Counted from the stretch's first letter, positions 1-8,899 are shown. The stretch: 64,000 nt of DNA from Acidobacteria bacterium AB60 (GCA_008682415.1 VANK01000001.1:992001-1056000), one strand, 5' to 3'. The notes: generated by a model not told the origin, from the sequence alone. Numbers and translations: made by a program.

Positions 1-2
1 AC

Positions 3-3000
3 GAAAAGTTCTCCCCCGACACCGCGTGGATGCCCACCACCGTCATGATCGCCAAAAGCACCTACGTGTGGCTCCACCAGCTCAGCAAACAGTTCGGGCG
101 CCAGGTCCGCATCCTCTCCGATATCCCCGACGAAGAACTCGCCACCCTCGCTCGCCGCGGCATCAACACCCTCTGGCTCATCGGCGTGTGGGAGCGCAGC
201 CGAGCATCCAAGACCATCAAACTCCTCTGCGGCAATCAGGACGCCGTCGCCTCCGCGTACTCCCTCTTCGACTACCGCATCGCCGATGACCTCGGCGGCG
301 AACCGGCCTACATCAACCTCCGCGATCGCGCCTTCCGCCACGGCATCCGCCTCGCCTCCGACATGGTCCCCAACCACATGGGCATCGACTCTCCCTGGGT
401 CGTCAATCACCCCGAGTGGTTCATCTCCCGCTGGGAGTCCCCCTACCCCGCCTACAGCTACAACGGACCCGACCTCTCCGCCGACGATCGCGTCGAGATC
501 AAAATCGACGACCACTACTTCACCCAGACCGATGCCGCCGTCACATTCCGCCGCCGCGACAAGTCCTCCGGCGAAACCCGCTTCATCTACCACGGCAACG
601 ACGGCACCAGCTTCCCCTGGAACGACACCGCCCAACTCGACTACCTCAACCCCGCCGTCCGCGAGCAGGTCATCCAGACCATCCTCCACGTCGCCCGCCT
701 CTTCCCCGTCATCCGCTTCGACGCCGCCATGACCCTCGCCAAACGGCACTTCCATCGCCTCTGGTTCCCCGGCCCCGGCTCCAGCGGAGCCATCCCCTCC
801 CGCGCCGAATACTCCATGAGCGACGAAGAATTCAACCGCATCATGCCCCACGAATTCTGGCGCGAAGTCGTCGACCGCGTCGCCGCTGAAGTCCCCGGCA
901 CCCTCCTCCTCGCTGAAGCCTTCTGGCTCATGGAAGGCTACTTCGTCCGCACCCTCGGCATGCATCGCGTCTACAACTCCGCCTTCATGGTCATGACCCG
1001 CGACGAGGACAACGCCAAGTACCGCTCCGTCCTTAAGAACACCCTCGAGTTCGATCCCGACATCATGAAGCGCTACGTCAACTTCATGTCGAACCCCGAC
1101 GAGCGCACGGCCATCGACCAATACGGCAAGGGCGACAAGGCCTTCGGTGTCGCCGTCATGATGGCCACCCTTCCCGGCCTCCCCATGTTCGGCCACGGCC
1201 AGATCGAGGGCTACACCGAAAAATACGGCATGGAGTATTACAAGCCTCGCTACGACGAATCGCCCGACTGGTGGCTCGTCGAACGCCACGACCGCGAGAT
1301 CGCCCCTCTCCTGAAGCGCCGCTGGCTCTTCGCCGAAAGCTACAACTTCCTCCTCTACGACTTCTTCCACGACTCTGGCTCCGTCGACGAAAACGTCTTC
1401 GCCTACTCCAACCGCGTCAATGACCAGAGCGCCCTCGTGGTCTACCACAACGTCTACGGAACGACCCAGGGCACCATCCGCATCTCCGCCGCCTACGCCG
1501 ACAAAGGCTCCGGCCAGCTCCGCCAGCGCACTCTGTGGGAAGGCCTCGGCCTTGGCGACACCGCCTCCATCCTCGCCTTCCGTGACTCCGTCAGCGGCCT
1601 CGAATACCTCCGCCGCGCCCATGAAGTCGCCGACCGCGGCCTCCGCCTCGAGCTCCACGCCTACCAGTCCCACGTCTTCCTCGACTGGCGTCAGCTCCGG
1701 CCCTCTGCCGGCCAGCCCTGGGACCGCCTCTGCGACTACCTCAACGGCCGCGGCGTCCCTTCCCTCGACGAAGCTCTCGTCAACCTCGAGCTGCGCCCCG
1801 TCCACGACTCGCTCCGCGCTGCCCTTGAGCCCTCGCTGATACACATGCTTGCCGAACTCGCCGATCCCGACTCGCTCAGCGCCCCCGCCAAGGTCCCTAA
1901 CCTCAAAGCCCAGAACGCCTTCTTCGAACGCGCCTGGTCCGCCTGCGCCGACCTTCTCACGGTCGCGCTCTCCGCCCACGCCCGCCGCACCGGCGCGCCT
2001 CGCGCACTCGACGTCTCCCACGCCGCCTCCATGGCGCCCGTCTTCCGCAAGCTCGTCCGCGCCGCCGTCCGCCTCCCCGGCATCGAGTCCCTCTTCCCCG
2101 CGCCCTGGCCGGCCGCCGCCATTCGCGTCCTCCCCAACAGCCACCCACCCGTCCCAGCCACCACCCTGTGGGGCCCTGTCTCTGCCTGGATCCTTCTCCA
2201 GGTCCTCGCCGAAGCCGTTGACTCCGCCCAGCCCGAACGCGCCGCAGTCGACCTCTTCGACCGACTCCGCCTCCGCGAGCCCCTCGCCCAGGCCTTCCAC
2301 GCCCTCGGCCTCGAAGGCGAAGAAGGATGGCGCGCCGCCGCCCGCCTCAAGGCCCTCCTCCTCACCGTCTGCGAAACCTGCGAGTCCACCGCCAAAGCCG
2401 CCTCCCCGGCCGCCGCGCCGTCCCAGCAACTTGAGCCGTCCGCCTCAGCCACCTCAAACGCCGCAGCGGAAGCCCTCGCCTCCGAGGCCGCTTCGCGCAC
2501 CGCCGCAACTCCGCGCCCCAACCCAGCCGACCTCGTCGTCCCCATCCAGTTCTGGGGCGACCCCGACATCTGCTGGCTCACCGGCGCCCACGTCGCCGGA
2601 GAAGCCACCTACCTCATCCGCGAGAAATACGAAGAGCTCCTCTGGGCGATGCAGCTTCCCGCCCTCTTCCGCATCGCCGAAGCGCCCCGCCCGCAGCGCG
2701 TAGAGGCCGGCCTCGTCCGCGCCAAAATCGACCGCGCCCTCGCCACGCTCGAATCCGCCGGCTACCGCCTCGATAAGCTCCTCGAATCTGACAAGCTCCT
2801 CGAAACCGAAGAGCCCGAGCCCACCCCAACCCCCACCGGCGGCAGCGCCCCGCCGCCCGCAACCGAACCGCCCGCATCCCGGTCGGAGGCGCCGCAGTCC
2901 GTCCCCAAAACCGGCAAGATCCCCGAGCCAGAGCCCGAAGACCTTCGCCCGCAAGAACCCGTGGCCGCCCACCCCGTCGGTCCCATCGACCCCGACGGCC

Positions 3001-3017
3001 CGCCCGAGGAGTACTGA
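3..3017 (+). CDS. GH13 alpha-amylase-family glycosidase, 5' end outside the window
   Basis: The reading frame is already open at base 3, before the first ATG at 30, so the N-terminus lies outside the window. Numbering from the ATG at 30, the four GH13 landmarks are visible. Region I is DMVPNHMG at about residue 111. Region II is IRFDAAM, with candidate nucleophile Asp231. Region III is LLLAEAFW, with candidate acid/base Glu296. Region IV is SNPDERT at about Asp357, where the usual NHD is replaced by NPD. The last roughly 200 residues are Ala/Pro/Glu-rich with no visible fold. The enzyme probably acts on alpha-glucans such as glycogen or trehalose-type substrates, but the exact reaction cannot be read. 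At about 1,005 codons it is longer than most amylases, mainly because of the C-terminal extension. Confidence 0.85.
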   Translation, partial: EKFSPDTAWMPTTVMIAKSTYVWLHQLSKQFGRQVRILSDIPDEELATLARRGINTLWLIGVWERSRASKTIKLLCGNQDAVASAYSLFDYRIADDLGGEPAYINLRDRAFRHGIRLASDMVPNHMGIDSPWVVNHPEWFISRWESPYPAYSYNGPDLSADDRVEIKIDDHYFTQTDAAVTFRRRDKSSGETRFIYHGNDGTSFPWNDTAQLDYLNPAVREQVIQTILHVARLFPVIRFDAAMTLAKRHFHRLWFPGPGSSGAIPSRAEYSMSDEEFNRIMPHEFWREVVDRVAAEVPGTLLLAEAFWLMEGYFVRTLGMHRVYNSAFMVMTRDEDNAKYRSVLKNTLEFDPDIMKRYVNFMSNPDERTAIDQYGKGDKAFGVAVMMATLPGLPMFGHGQIEGYTEKYGMEYYKPRYDESPDWWLVERHDREIAPLLKRRWLFAESYNFLLYDFFHDSGSVDENVFAYSNRVNDQSALVVYHNVYGTTQGTIRISAAYADKGSGQLRQRTLWEGLGLGDTASILAFRDSVSGLEYLRRAHEVADRGLRLELHAYQSHVFLDWRQLRPSAGQPWDRLCDYLNGRGVPSLDEALVNLELRPVHDSLRAALEPSLIHMLAELADPDSLSAPAKVPNLKAQNAFFERAWSACADLLTVALSAHARRTGAPRALDVSHAASMAPVFRKLVRAAVRLPGIESLFPAPWPAAAIRVLPNSHPPVPATTLWGPVSAWILLQVLAEAVDSAQPERAAVDLFDRLRLREPLAQAFHALGLEGEEGWRAAARLKALLLTVCETCESTAKAASPAAAPSQQLEPSASATSNAAAEALASEAASRTAATPRPNPADLVVPIQFWGDPDICWLTGAHVAGEATYLIREKYEELLWAMQLPALFRIAEAPRPQRVEAGLVRAKIDRALATLESAGYRLDKLLESDKLLETEEPEPTPTPTGGSAPPPATEPPASRSEAPQSVPKTGKIPEPEPEDLRPQEPVAAHPVGPIDPDGPPEEY

Positions 3018-3052
3018 CGTCGCCGGACTCGGCCGGTCCGCTGCACACAAAC

Positions 3053-3078
3053 GACGGAGTCGGCTCGCCGGCTCCGTC
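3053..3078 (+). terminator. Hairpin downstream of the GH13 gene
   Basis: Arms GACGGAG and CTCCGTC enclose a second short CGGC/GCCG pairing, giving a compact hairpin 36 bases after the stop codon. No T-tract follows, so it may be a weak terminator or only an mRNA 3' end structure. Confidence 0.4.
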
Positions 3079-3201
3079 TACGTCACACACGGAAAGTTCA
3101 CCGGAAATGTCGATCGGTCCTGCTCCCGTGCGTCATCCTTGTAGAGCGCATCTCCGGAGAGCGAACCCGGAGCCGCCGCCGTTCAATCAGGGAGCACACC
3201 G

Positions 3202-3510
3202 ATGATGAACAAGTCCTTCACCGCGGAGATCCTTAAGAGTCCCAACCCGGGCGGGTGGACTTACGTCATCTGGCCGCAGTCCGCCGCCTTCTTCGGAACC
3301 CGCGGCCTCGTGAAGGTCGAAGCCACTGTCGACGGCCACCCCATCCGCAGCGCCTTCATGGCCCTCGGAGACGGCAACCACAAACTTCCCATCAAGGCTG
3401 AAACTCTCCGCGCCATTGGCAAGGCCCCCGGGCAGAAGGTCAGAGTCACCCTGCTCAACCGCATCGCACCGAGCCGTGGCGCAGCAAAACGCGCTGGCTC
3501 TGCTGCGTAG
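3202..3510 (+). CDS. DUF1905-family small protein
   Basis: A 102-residue protein whose core ([20 protein letters not shown], then a segment with [14 protein letters not shown] and [16 protein letters not shown]) matches the DUF1905 beta-barrel family. These proteins are small, cytosolic and of unknown biochemical role, and are sometimes fused to YdeI-like domains. Two ATGs lie in tandem (3202 and 3205) behind a GGGAG ribosome-binding site at about 3190. The C-terminal tail ([12 protein letters not shown]) is basic and probably disordered. It stands alone between the GH13 gene and the convergent hcp gene. The assignment rests on sequence resemblance by eye. Confidence 0.8.
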   Translation: MMNKSFTAEILKSPNPGGWTYVIWPQSAAFFGTRGLVKVEATVDGHPIRSAFMALGDGNHKLPIKAETLRAIGKAPGQKVRVTLLNRIAPSRGAAKRAGSAA

Positions 3511-3565
3511 TATGCGCGCGTCCCCGCAAACATGAGCCCTTCTTCGTCACATCAGAAGGCAAAGC

Positions 3566-3590
3566 CGCGGCTCCTCTGCGCAGAGCCGCG
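3566..3590. terminator. Bidirectional hairpin between convergent genes
   Basis: A perfect 8-bp stem (CGCGGCTC / GAGCCGCG) with a 9-base loop lies between two convergent stop codons. CCTTTT follows on the plus strand and GCTTTGCC on the minus strand. It probably ends transcription of both the DUF1905 gene and hcp. Confidence 0.55.
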
Positions 3591-3598
3591 CCTTTTCA

Positions 3599-5239
3599 CT
3601 ACGCCAGAATCGCCGCCAGGTCCGCCTCTGCCGTCGTCGTCGGCATCAGGTTGTACCCCTTGTTCAACAACCCGATCACCGCTGGCGACAAGAACGCCGG
3701 CAGCGTCGGCCCAATCCGGATGTTCCGCACCCCCAGCCAAAGCAGCGTCAGCAGAATCGAAACCGCCTTCTGCTCATACCAGCTCAACACCAGTGACAAG
3801 GGAAGCTCGTTCACGCCGCACTCGAACGCACCGGCAAGAGCCTGCGCCACCTTCAGCGCGGAGTAGGCATCGTTGCACTGGCCCATATCCATCAGCCGCG
3901 GCAGCCCGCCCAGCGTCCCGAACTGCTCCTTGTTGAAGCGGAACTTCCCGCACGCCAGCGTCAGGATCACGCAATCCTGCGGCACCTTCTCCGCCAGCTC
4001 CGTGTAGTAGTCGCGTCCCGAGCGCGCGCCATCGCACCCGCCGATGAGGAAAAACCGCTTCAAGGCGCCCGACTTCACCGCCTCGATCACCTTGTCCGCG
4101 ACACCCAGCACCGCCGCGTGCCCAAAGCCCGTGAGAATCGTCTCGTCCGGCCCATCCTCCGCAAATCCCTCGGCCTGCAGCGCCGCCTCAATCACGGGCG
4201 AGAAGTCCGTGCCCTCCAGGTGAACCACCCCCGGCCACTGCACCGCATTGATCGTGAAGATGCGCCCAATGTAGCTCTTGTGCGGCTGCTGAATGCAGTT
4301 CGACGTCATCAGGATGGCTCCCGGGAACGCCGCGAACTCCTTCTCCTGGTCCTGCCACGCCCCGCCGTAGTTCCCCACCAGGTGCTTGAACGCCTTCAGC
4401 TTCGGATACCCATGCGCAGGAAGCATCTCGCCGTGCGTGTACACGTTGATGCCCGTGCCCTCCGTCTGCAGCAGCAGCTGGTAAAGATCGTGCAGATCGT
4501 GCCCCGACACCAGGATCGCCTTACCCTTCACCGGATGGATGCGAAGCGGCGTGGGCGTAGGCGCTCCGAAGGTCTCGTTGTGCGCGCGGTCAAGCTGCTC
4601 CAGTACGTTGAAGTTCAGCTCCCCTACCTTCAGCGCCAGCGCAAGCAGCTCTTCCGCCGAATGTTTCTCGGTGAGCGCGTTGAGAACTTCGTGAATAGTG
4701 GCATAGCTGGCAGGCGCGCTCGACCCCAGCATCATCGCGTGATACGCGTACGCCGACACACCCTTCAGGCCATAAACAATCAGTTCCTCCAGGTTCTTCC
4801 GCTCGCCCTCACCGTTGCCCAGCGCAATCGAGATCAGGTGCGCGCGGCCCTGCGCCAGAAGATGTTCCCGCTCCCTCGCCGGCTCAAACTGCGCCGGGCC
4901 CTCCACAACCTCCACCTTCTCGTAAATCAACGCCGCGGCTTGCTCGTACAGCTTCTTGGCTGCGTCCCGCATGGCGCACGCCTTGTACACCAGCTTCGCC
5001 AGGGTGTCTTCGTCAAAGTTCACGTTCGTCAGCGTCGCAAAGATCGCCTCGATCGTAAAAACATCAACATCCGCGCTGCGTGCTCCCAGGCGCGCGGCGC
5101 GATGCGCATATTGGCTGACACCCTTCAGAACATGAATCAGCAGGTCCTGCAGCGTCGCGGAGTGTTCGTCTTTCCCGCATACGCCGATCACTTGGCAGCC
5201 CTTCCCTTGGGAAGTCTGTTCGCACTGGTAGCAAAACAT
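3599..5239 (-). CDS. hcp: Hybrid cluster protein (hydroxylamine/NO reductase)
   Basis: A 546-residue Hcp, the usual length for the family. It begins MFCYQCEQT, and its N-terminal cysteines are spaced Cys3-x2-Cys6-x8-Cys15-x5-Cys21. This is the class I pattern that binds a 4Fe-4S cluster, not the enterobacterial 2Fe-2S pattern. Later motifs that ligate the hybrid Fe-S-O cluster are visible, including LVSGHDLHDL, MTSNCIQQP, GGCDGA and LACGKFRFN. Hcp reduces hydroxylamine and nitric oxide and acts in nitrosative stress. An in-frame start 69 bases further up would add a basic leader unlike the family, so the ATG at 5239 is chosen although no good ribosome-binding site precedes it. A CRP/FNR-like box lies 75 bases upstream. 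Confidence 0.95.
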   Translation of the reverse strand: MFCYQCEQTSQGKGCQVIGVCGKDEHSATLQDLLIHVLKGVSQYAHRAARLGARSADVDVFTIEAIFATLTNVNFDEDTLAKLVYKACAMRDAAKKLYEQAAALIYEKVEVVEGPAQFEPAREREHLLAQGRAHLISIALGNGEGERKNLEELIVYGLKGVSAYAYHAMMLGSSAPASYATIHEVLNALTEKHSAEELLALALKVGELNFNVLEQLDRAHNETFGAPTPTPLRIHPVKGKAILVSGHDLHDLYQLLLQTEGTGINVYTHGEMLPAHGYPKLKAFKHLVGNYGGAWQDQEKEFAAFPGAILMTSNCIQQPHKSYIGRIFTINAVQWPGVVHLEGTDFSPVIEAALQAEGFAEDGPDETILTGFGHAAVLGVADKVIEAVKSGALKRFFLIGGCDGARSGRDYYTELAEKVPQDCVILTLACGKFRFNKEQFGTLGGLPRLMDMGQCNDAYSALKVAQALAGAFECGVNELPLSLVLSWYEQKAVSILLTLLWLGVRNIRIGPTLPAFLSPAVIGLLNKGYNLMPTTTAEADLAAILA

Positions 5240-5313
5240 AAGAGGACACGGCCCTTTCTGGAATGATTTCTTCCGAAACCGATTCCAGAGTAGAAAGGTC
5301 CGAATCATCTGAA

Positions 5314-5329
5314 TGTGATGGCGCTCACA
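5314..5329 (-). promoter_or_regulatory. CRP/FNR-family (HcpR-like) operator upstream of hcp
   Basis: The sequence TGTGA-N6-TCACA is a perfect palindrome. On the minus strand it reads TTGTGAGCGCCATCACAT. Rodionov and colleagues described TTGTGA-N6-TCACAA as the HcpR box in front of hcp in sulfate reducers. A weak -10-like TACTCT at 5292-5287 would put the box near -41.5, the usual place for an activator. The box overlaps the stop codon of the upstream acyltransferase gene. Confidence 0.6.
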
Positions 5330-6527
5330 AGCCAGCTGGGGAGGTAGTTGGATGGATGACGCGTCCCCCCGTCCCTTGCTCCTTGGCCGTCGGTTCTTGG
5401 CCCTTGGTACTTGGCCCTTGACCCTCGCCTCGCTGCACCGTCGCCGGCTGCAGGAACCGCTCCTGGATCATCGCCGCCAGAGTAATCGTTGCCGCCGCGC
5501 TGATCCCGCCAAACAACAACTGCAGCAGCGGCGTCCGCGCAAAACGCACCAGGTCGTCGCGCACAATCCCGTTCAGCAGAAAGATCAAGATCGAGTAGCG
5601 CCCCAGCCGCGCCAGCGTCCGGCTCTCCCGCAGTAGTCCCCGCAGCTCCATGTAGCCCCATAGCGCCAGCACGCTCGCCGCCGTGAAGGTAAACGGCCAC
5701 AGGCTGCGAAATTCATTGCCCAGCAGCAGCACCGCTCCCGCCAGCACCACCAGCGGCGTCTTTACCCGCAGCGGATAGCGCGCCACCCCGATCCCCAGGC
5801 ACAGCGTCGGCAGCCGCCCCAGCGGCGTCTCGTACAGGTTGATCTTCCACGGCGCCAACACCGGCTCCGCCACGCTGCTGATCGCCACGCCCGCCAGCGC
5901 CAGCACCACCAGGCCCGCCCAGCCAAACTCCTTCGTCAGCCAGCGCAGCGCGAAAAATAACGCGTAGAACTCCAGGATGAACGGAATGAACCACCACGGT
6001 CCCACCGGCGGCATACCGCCACCCGGCACCAGGGGCGACACCCCGCTCAGCATCAGCGCAATCTGCGGAACCACCGAGGTCGCGAACGTGTGCACCCCCA
6101 CGTGCACCGCCTCCCCCAGCATCCACGGCAAAATCACCAGCCCGAACACCGGAAACAGCTTCCGGATCCGCCCCAGCAGGAACGCCGTCCAGCTCGCCTC
6201 GTCCTCCCAGTGGCTCTTCGCCAGCCCGTAGGCCGAGAGGAAGATGAAGATCGGCACACCCAGGTACCCGAAGAACGAAAACATCGCCTGGATCGCCAGC
6301 GACGGATGACGCACCGCGTCCAGAAAAACCGCAAAATCCCCAGGATGGAACGCGAACTCATTCCCCTCCGCCGGGCTCACCGCATGAAAGAAGTTGTGCA
6401 GCACGATCAGCGAGATCGCTACGCCCTTCAAAATGATTGTGTCGCGGCCATCCAGCTCAATGGCCTGCGCCGCAAACGAAACTCGGGGAACGGCGGTTAG
6501 GTCCTTCCGCCTCAAACGACTCAACAT
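5325..6527 (-). CDS. Acyltransferase 3 family integral membrane protein
   Basis: A 400-residue protein with many hydrophobic spans. After an N-terminal basic stretch comes IELDGRDTIILKGVAISLIVLHNFFH, the first helix of the acyltransferase-3 (OafA/NolL-like) fold, with the conserved His near its end. Then comes LGVPIFIFLSAYGLAKS, matching the family's typical VxxFFxLSGF segment. Such enzymes transfer acetyl or other acyl groups to surface polysaccharides. The last 30 or so residues (QGPSTKGQEPTAKEQG and beyond) are low-complexity and are encoded by the CTTGGCCC-type repeat found at 6.6-7.0 kb, so the original C-terminus appears overwritten or extended by that repeat. It lies directly upstream of hcp but is probably a separate unit. 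Confidence 0.8.
   Translation of the reverse strand: MLSRLRRKDLTAVPRVSFAAQAIELDGRDTIILKGVAISLIVLHNFFHAVSPAEGNEFAFHPGDFAVFLDAVRHPSLAIQAMFSFFGYLGVPIFIFLSAYGLAKSHWEDEASWTAFLLGRIRKLFPVFGLVILPWMLGEAVHVGVHTFATSVVPQIALMLSGVSPLVPGGGMPPVGPWWFIPFILEFYALFFALRWLTKEFGWAGLVVLALAGVAISSVAEPVLAPWKINLYETPLGRLPTLCLGIGVARYPLRVKTPLVVLAGAVLLLGNEFRSLWPFTFTAASVLALWGYMELRGLLRESRTLARLGRYSILIFLLNGIVRDDLVRFARTPLLQLLFGGISAAATITLAAMIQERFLQPATVQRGEGQGPSTKGQEPTAKEQGTGGRVIHPTTSPAGL
5383..5425. repeat. CTTGGCCC-type repeat inside the acyltransferase 3' end
   Basis: Successive words such as CCTTGGCC, TTCTTGGCCCTTGG and TACTTGGCCCTTG match those of the intergenic repeat field at 6.6-7.0 kb. Here they are read through as the protein's C-terminal tail. 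Confidence 0.6.
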
Positions 6528-6604
6528 AGGTAGGGCCCGCAGACTTCCTTGTATGTAATTCGGATCCCCGCTAGTCTACCGCGCATTCGTACCCAATCGA
6601 ACAA

Positions 6605-7050
6605 ACCAAGGTAACGGCTCTCCGCCCATGGCCCTCGGTCCTTGGCCCTTAGTCCTTGGCCCTCGGTTCTCGGCCCTACCTCCCGCACGACCGAGGGTGC
6701 CCCAGGTCTCCCGCCGTTGGAGACATGGGATACCACGAACCCATCCCAGTCATATCCACGTTCTCGCACATGCGCCTAGGGCGGGATACCACGAACCCAA
6801 CCCAGCCTCTCGGCCCTTGGTACTTGGCCCTAGCCCCGGGGTGCCCCAGGTCTCCCGCCGTTGGAGACCTGGGATACCACGAACCTGACCCAACCCCTTG
6901 GCCCTTAGTCCTTGGCCCTCGGTCCTTAGCCCTACCTCCCGCACGACCGAGGGTGCCCCAGGTCTCCCGCCGTTGGAGACCTGGGATAGCACGAACCTAA
7001 CCCAGCCCCTCGGCCCTTAGTCCCTGGCCCTCGTCTTTCTCCCCTCTCGC
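6605..7050. repeat. Intergenic hairpin repeat field, three copies
   Basis: Between the divergent acyltransferase and GGDEF genes there is no plausible gene. Instead a unit of roughly 110-145 bp recurs three times. Each unit has a stem-loop with arms CCCAGGTCTCC and GGAGACCTGGG around a constant CGCCGTT loop. The stems are at 6701-6729 (one mismatch), 6845-6873 and 6957-6985. Each stem is followed by GGGATA(C/G)CACGAACC and then runs of CTTGGCCCT / CTTAGTCC words. Copies 1 and 3 share the preceding CTACCTCCCGCACGACCGAGG-type segment. This looks like a REP/MITE-like or species-specific intergenic element. Confidence 0.75.
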
Positions 7051-7105
7051 CCCTGCTCGCATCTGCGCCTTTTGCCGATAAGAGGGAATCAGGAGGACCA
7101 CCCCC

Positions 7106-7684
7106 TTGAATCTCCGTCTTGCCATGCAGCGTCGCGTCACCGGTCTGGGAGTTGCCCTGCGCGAGCGGCCATGGAACCTCCGGTCCCTGGTTCCCCACAA
7201 CAGCCGCACCGGCGTCCTGAACCGCCGCGGCTTCCTCCGCCACGCCGAACAGGCCTGGCGGCAGGCAATCCGCCAGAACACCCGCCTCCTCCTCTTCTCT
7301 CTCGACGTGGACGGTTTCAAGGAGATCAACGATATCTTCGGCCCCTGGGCGGGTGACACCGCGCTGGCCACCCTCTCGGACGCCCTCCGCAGATGCTTCC
7401 GTCCCTCCGACCTCCTCGGCCGCGTGGGGGATAATGCGTTTGCCATCCTCTGCCCCGCCTCGCCCCACGACGCCCCGGGCATCATCCTCCGCATTCAGCA
7501 AAAACTGGCCGAGTTCGAACGCGACCGCCGTCTCCCCTACGAGATCGCCCTCAGCATCGGCTACGCCGCCTGCGATCCCGTCCTCGCCACCCCGTCCATC
7601 CCCGACCTGCTCGTCCGCGCCGACGCCCAAAGGCGCCCCGCAAACTCCCGCGTCAACGAGGCAAGCCCCGTCCTAAGCTGTTAG
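7106..7684 (+). CDS. Degenerate GGDEF-domain protein
   Basis: A 192-residue protein. The TTG start at 7106 is preferred because AGGAGG (7091-7096) sits 9 bases upstream. Residues from about 33 onward follow the GGDEF fold: DxLTGxxNRR appears as NSRTGVLNRRGF, then FSLDVDGFKEINDIFGPWAGD, then LLGRVGDNAFAIL at the active-site turn. The signature GGDEF/GGEEF is replaced by GDNAF, which loses the acidic residues needed to make cyclic di-GMP. No sensor, transmembrane or EAL domain is visible. The C-terminus (about residue 165 on) is short compared with the usual domain. It is probably catalytically inactive and could be a GTP or c-di-GMP binder, or a decaying gene. Confidence 0.8.
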   Translation: MNLRLAMQRRVTGLGVALRERPWNLRSLVPHNSRTGVLNRRGFLRHAEQAWRQAIRQNTRLLLFSLDVDGFKEINDIFGPWAGDTALATLSDALRRCFRPSDLLGRVGDNAFAILCPASPHDAPGIILRIQQKLAEFERDRRLPYEIALSIGYAACDPVLATPSIPDLLVRADAQRRPANSRVNEASPVLSC

Positions 7685-7865
7685 GGCGGGACGTACGAAC
7701 CCTGCCCAGATACTCGGCGAACTTGTGATCCTCGTCACCCAATCTAACTTCGGATTATTCTTCGCGATTTACTACAATTGTAGTGCGAAAAAACCACACA
7801 CCTTCCAGGTCCGGCATTCGCCCTCTATTCGCCCCGACTCAACGAGCGACCGCGTCTGCCTTCTC

Positions 7866-7900
7866 TTCCCTGTTCCCTGTTCCCTATTCCCTATTCCCTA
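7866..7900. repeat. Five tandem heptamers TTCCCT(G/A)
   Basis: TTCCCTG twice then TTCCCTA three times, exactly in phase, just downstream of the isomerase gene stop. An inverted counterpart lies upstream of the same gene. Confidence 0.85.
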
Positions 7901-7908
7901 AAAAGACC

Positions 7909-8784
7909 TCACTCCTGCGGGGCCGTCAGGTAGCCAAGGCCGGTCAGCACGCCCCGCATGTACGCGATGCTGGCGATCACCCCGGGCATCGGATCGTCCC
8001 CGTGCACCTCGTACTCCAGGTCCACGAAGCCGCCGTAGCGGATCCGGATCAGCTCCTCGAAGATCTCCCGCACCGGCATCTTCCCGTCTCCCACGTTCAC
8101 CTGGCTCTCCTTGGCGGTGAAGTCGGTAAGGTCCTTCATATGCACATCAAAGAGCCGCGGACCGATCTGGCGGATCGCCTCCACCACGTCCGTCCCGGCC
8201 CGCACCGTGTGCCCCACATCCACGCAGCAGCCCATCCGCGGATCCATCCCCTTGAGGGACTTCAGCACGTCCAGCGGGCTGGGCCACACCTTGTCCTCCG
8301 GCCCGTGGTTGTGGATGGCGATCTTGATGTCATACTCCTTGGCGAACTTCTCGATGCGCGGCAAGGTCTCGGGGGTGGGGTCGCCGGCCACAATCACGCC
8401 AATTCCGGCGCGCTTGCAGTACTCGAACTGCTTGCGCACGTCCTCGTCTTCGTTCTTGCGGAAGTAGATGGTGCCCGCCGCATGCAGCTTGATGCCGGCG
8501 GTCTTATAGGCGGCCAGCGCCGCATCCTCGCCCGCGGGATCGGCCGGCAAATGGTCCTTGATGTCCTTGGCGTTCAGCTCGTCCATGTGCAGCTGCTTGA
8601 GGAAGCCGATCATCTGCTCCCGCGAGAAGTTGCGGAAGGTGTAGCTGCAGATCCCCAGCTTGATGGGCGAGGGCTTGCCCGTCTCCTGCGACGGAGTGGC
8701 GAGGCCGGTGGCGGGCAGCGCGGCTGCCGCCGCGGCGGCGGCGGCGCTGCTACGAAGAAAGCTGCGGCGAGAAAGTTTGTCCAT
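7909..8784 (-). CDS. Tat-exported sugar phosphate isomerase/epimerase
   Basis: A 291-residue xylose-isomerase-like TIM-barrel protein. The start at 8784 begins MDKLSRRSFLRSSAAAAAAA, a classic twin-arginine signal (SRRSFLR) with an Ala-rich hydrophobic core, so the protein is expected to be exported folded. A longer frame exists upstream but adds nothing of the family. The barrel starts at IKLGICSYTFRNF. Candidate metal or substrate ligands sit in IAIHNHGPED, CCVDVGHTVRAG, LFDVHMKDL and FVDLEYE. The substrate cannot be read, and acidobacteria carry many such paralogues for carbohydrate turnover. The gene is flanked on both sides by heptamer repeats in inverted orientation. Confidence 0.88.
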   Translation of the reverse strand: MDKLSRRSFLRSSAAAAAAAAALPATGLATPSQETGKPSPIKLGICSYTFRNFSREQMIGFLKQLHMDELNAKDIKDHLPADPAGEDAALAAYKTAGIKLHAAGTIYFRKNEDEDVRKQFEYCKRAGIGVIVAGDPTPETLPRIEKFAKEYDIKIAIHNHGPEDKVWPSPLDVLKSLKGMDPRMGCCVDVGHTVRAGTDVVEAIRQIGPRLFDVHMKDLTDFTAKESQVNVGDGKMPVREIFEELIRIRYGGFVDLEYEVHGDDPMPGVIASIAYMRGVLTGLGYLTAPQE

Positions 8785-8899
8785 GAGAATCGTCCCGTTG
8801 CCGCGCATGTCGGTCGCGCAGTCAACCCGCCATCTTACCCTGCCGGAGCAGGAGCGCGCGGCGCAGCGCACCGTTCCGCGGGACGTGCGAGGCAGGGAC

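Noticed and set aside
4118..5266. 382-codon plus-strand frame
   Set aside because: It is a shadow of the hcp gene on the opposite strand, with Arg/Leu-rich nonsense composition.
6605..7050. CRISPR array
   Set aside because: The repeats are irregular in spacing and contain hairpins with near-identical intervening sequence, so there are no unique spacers and no cas genes.
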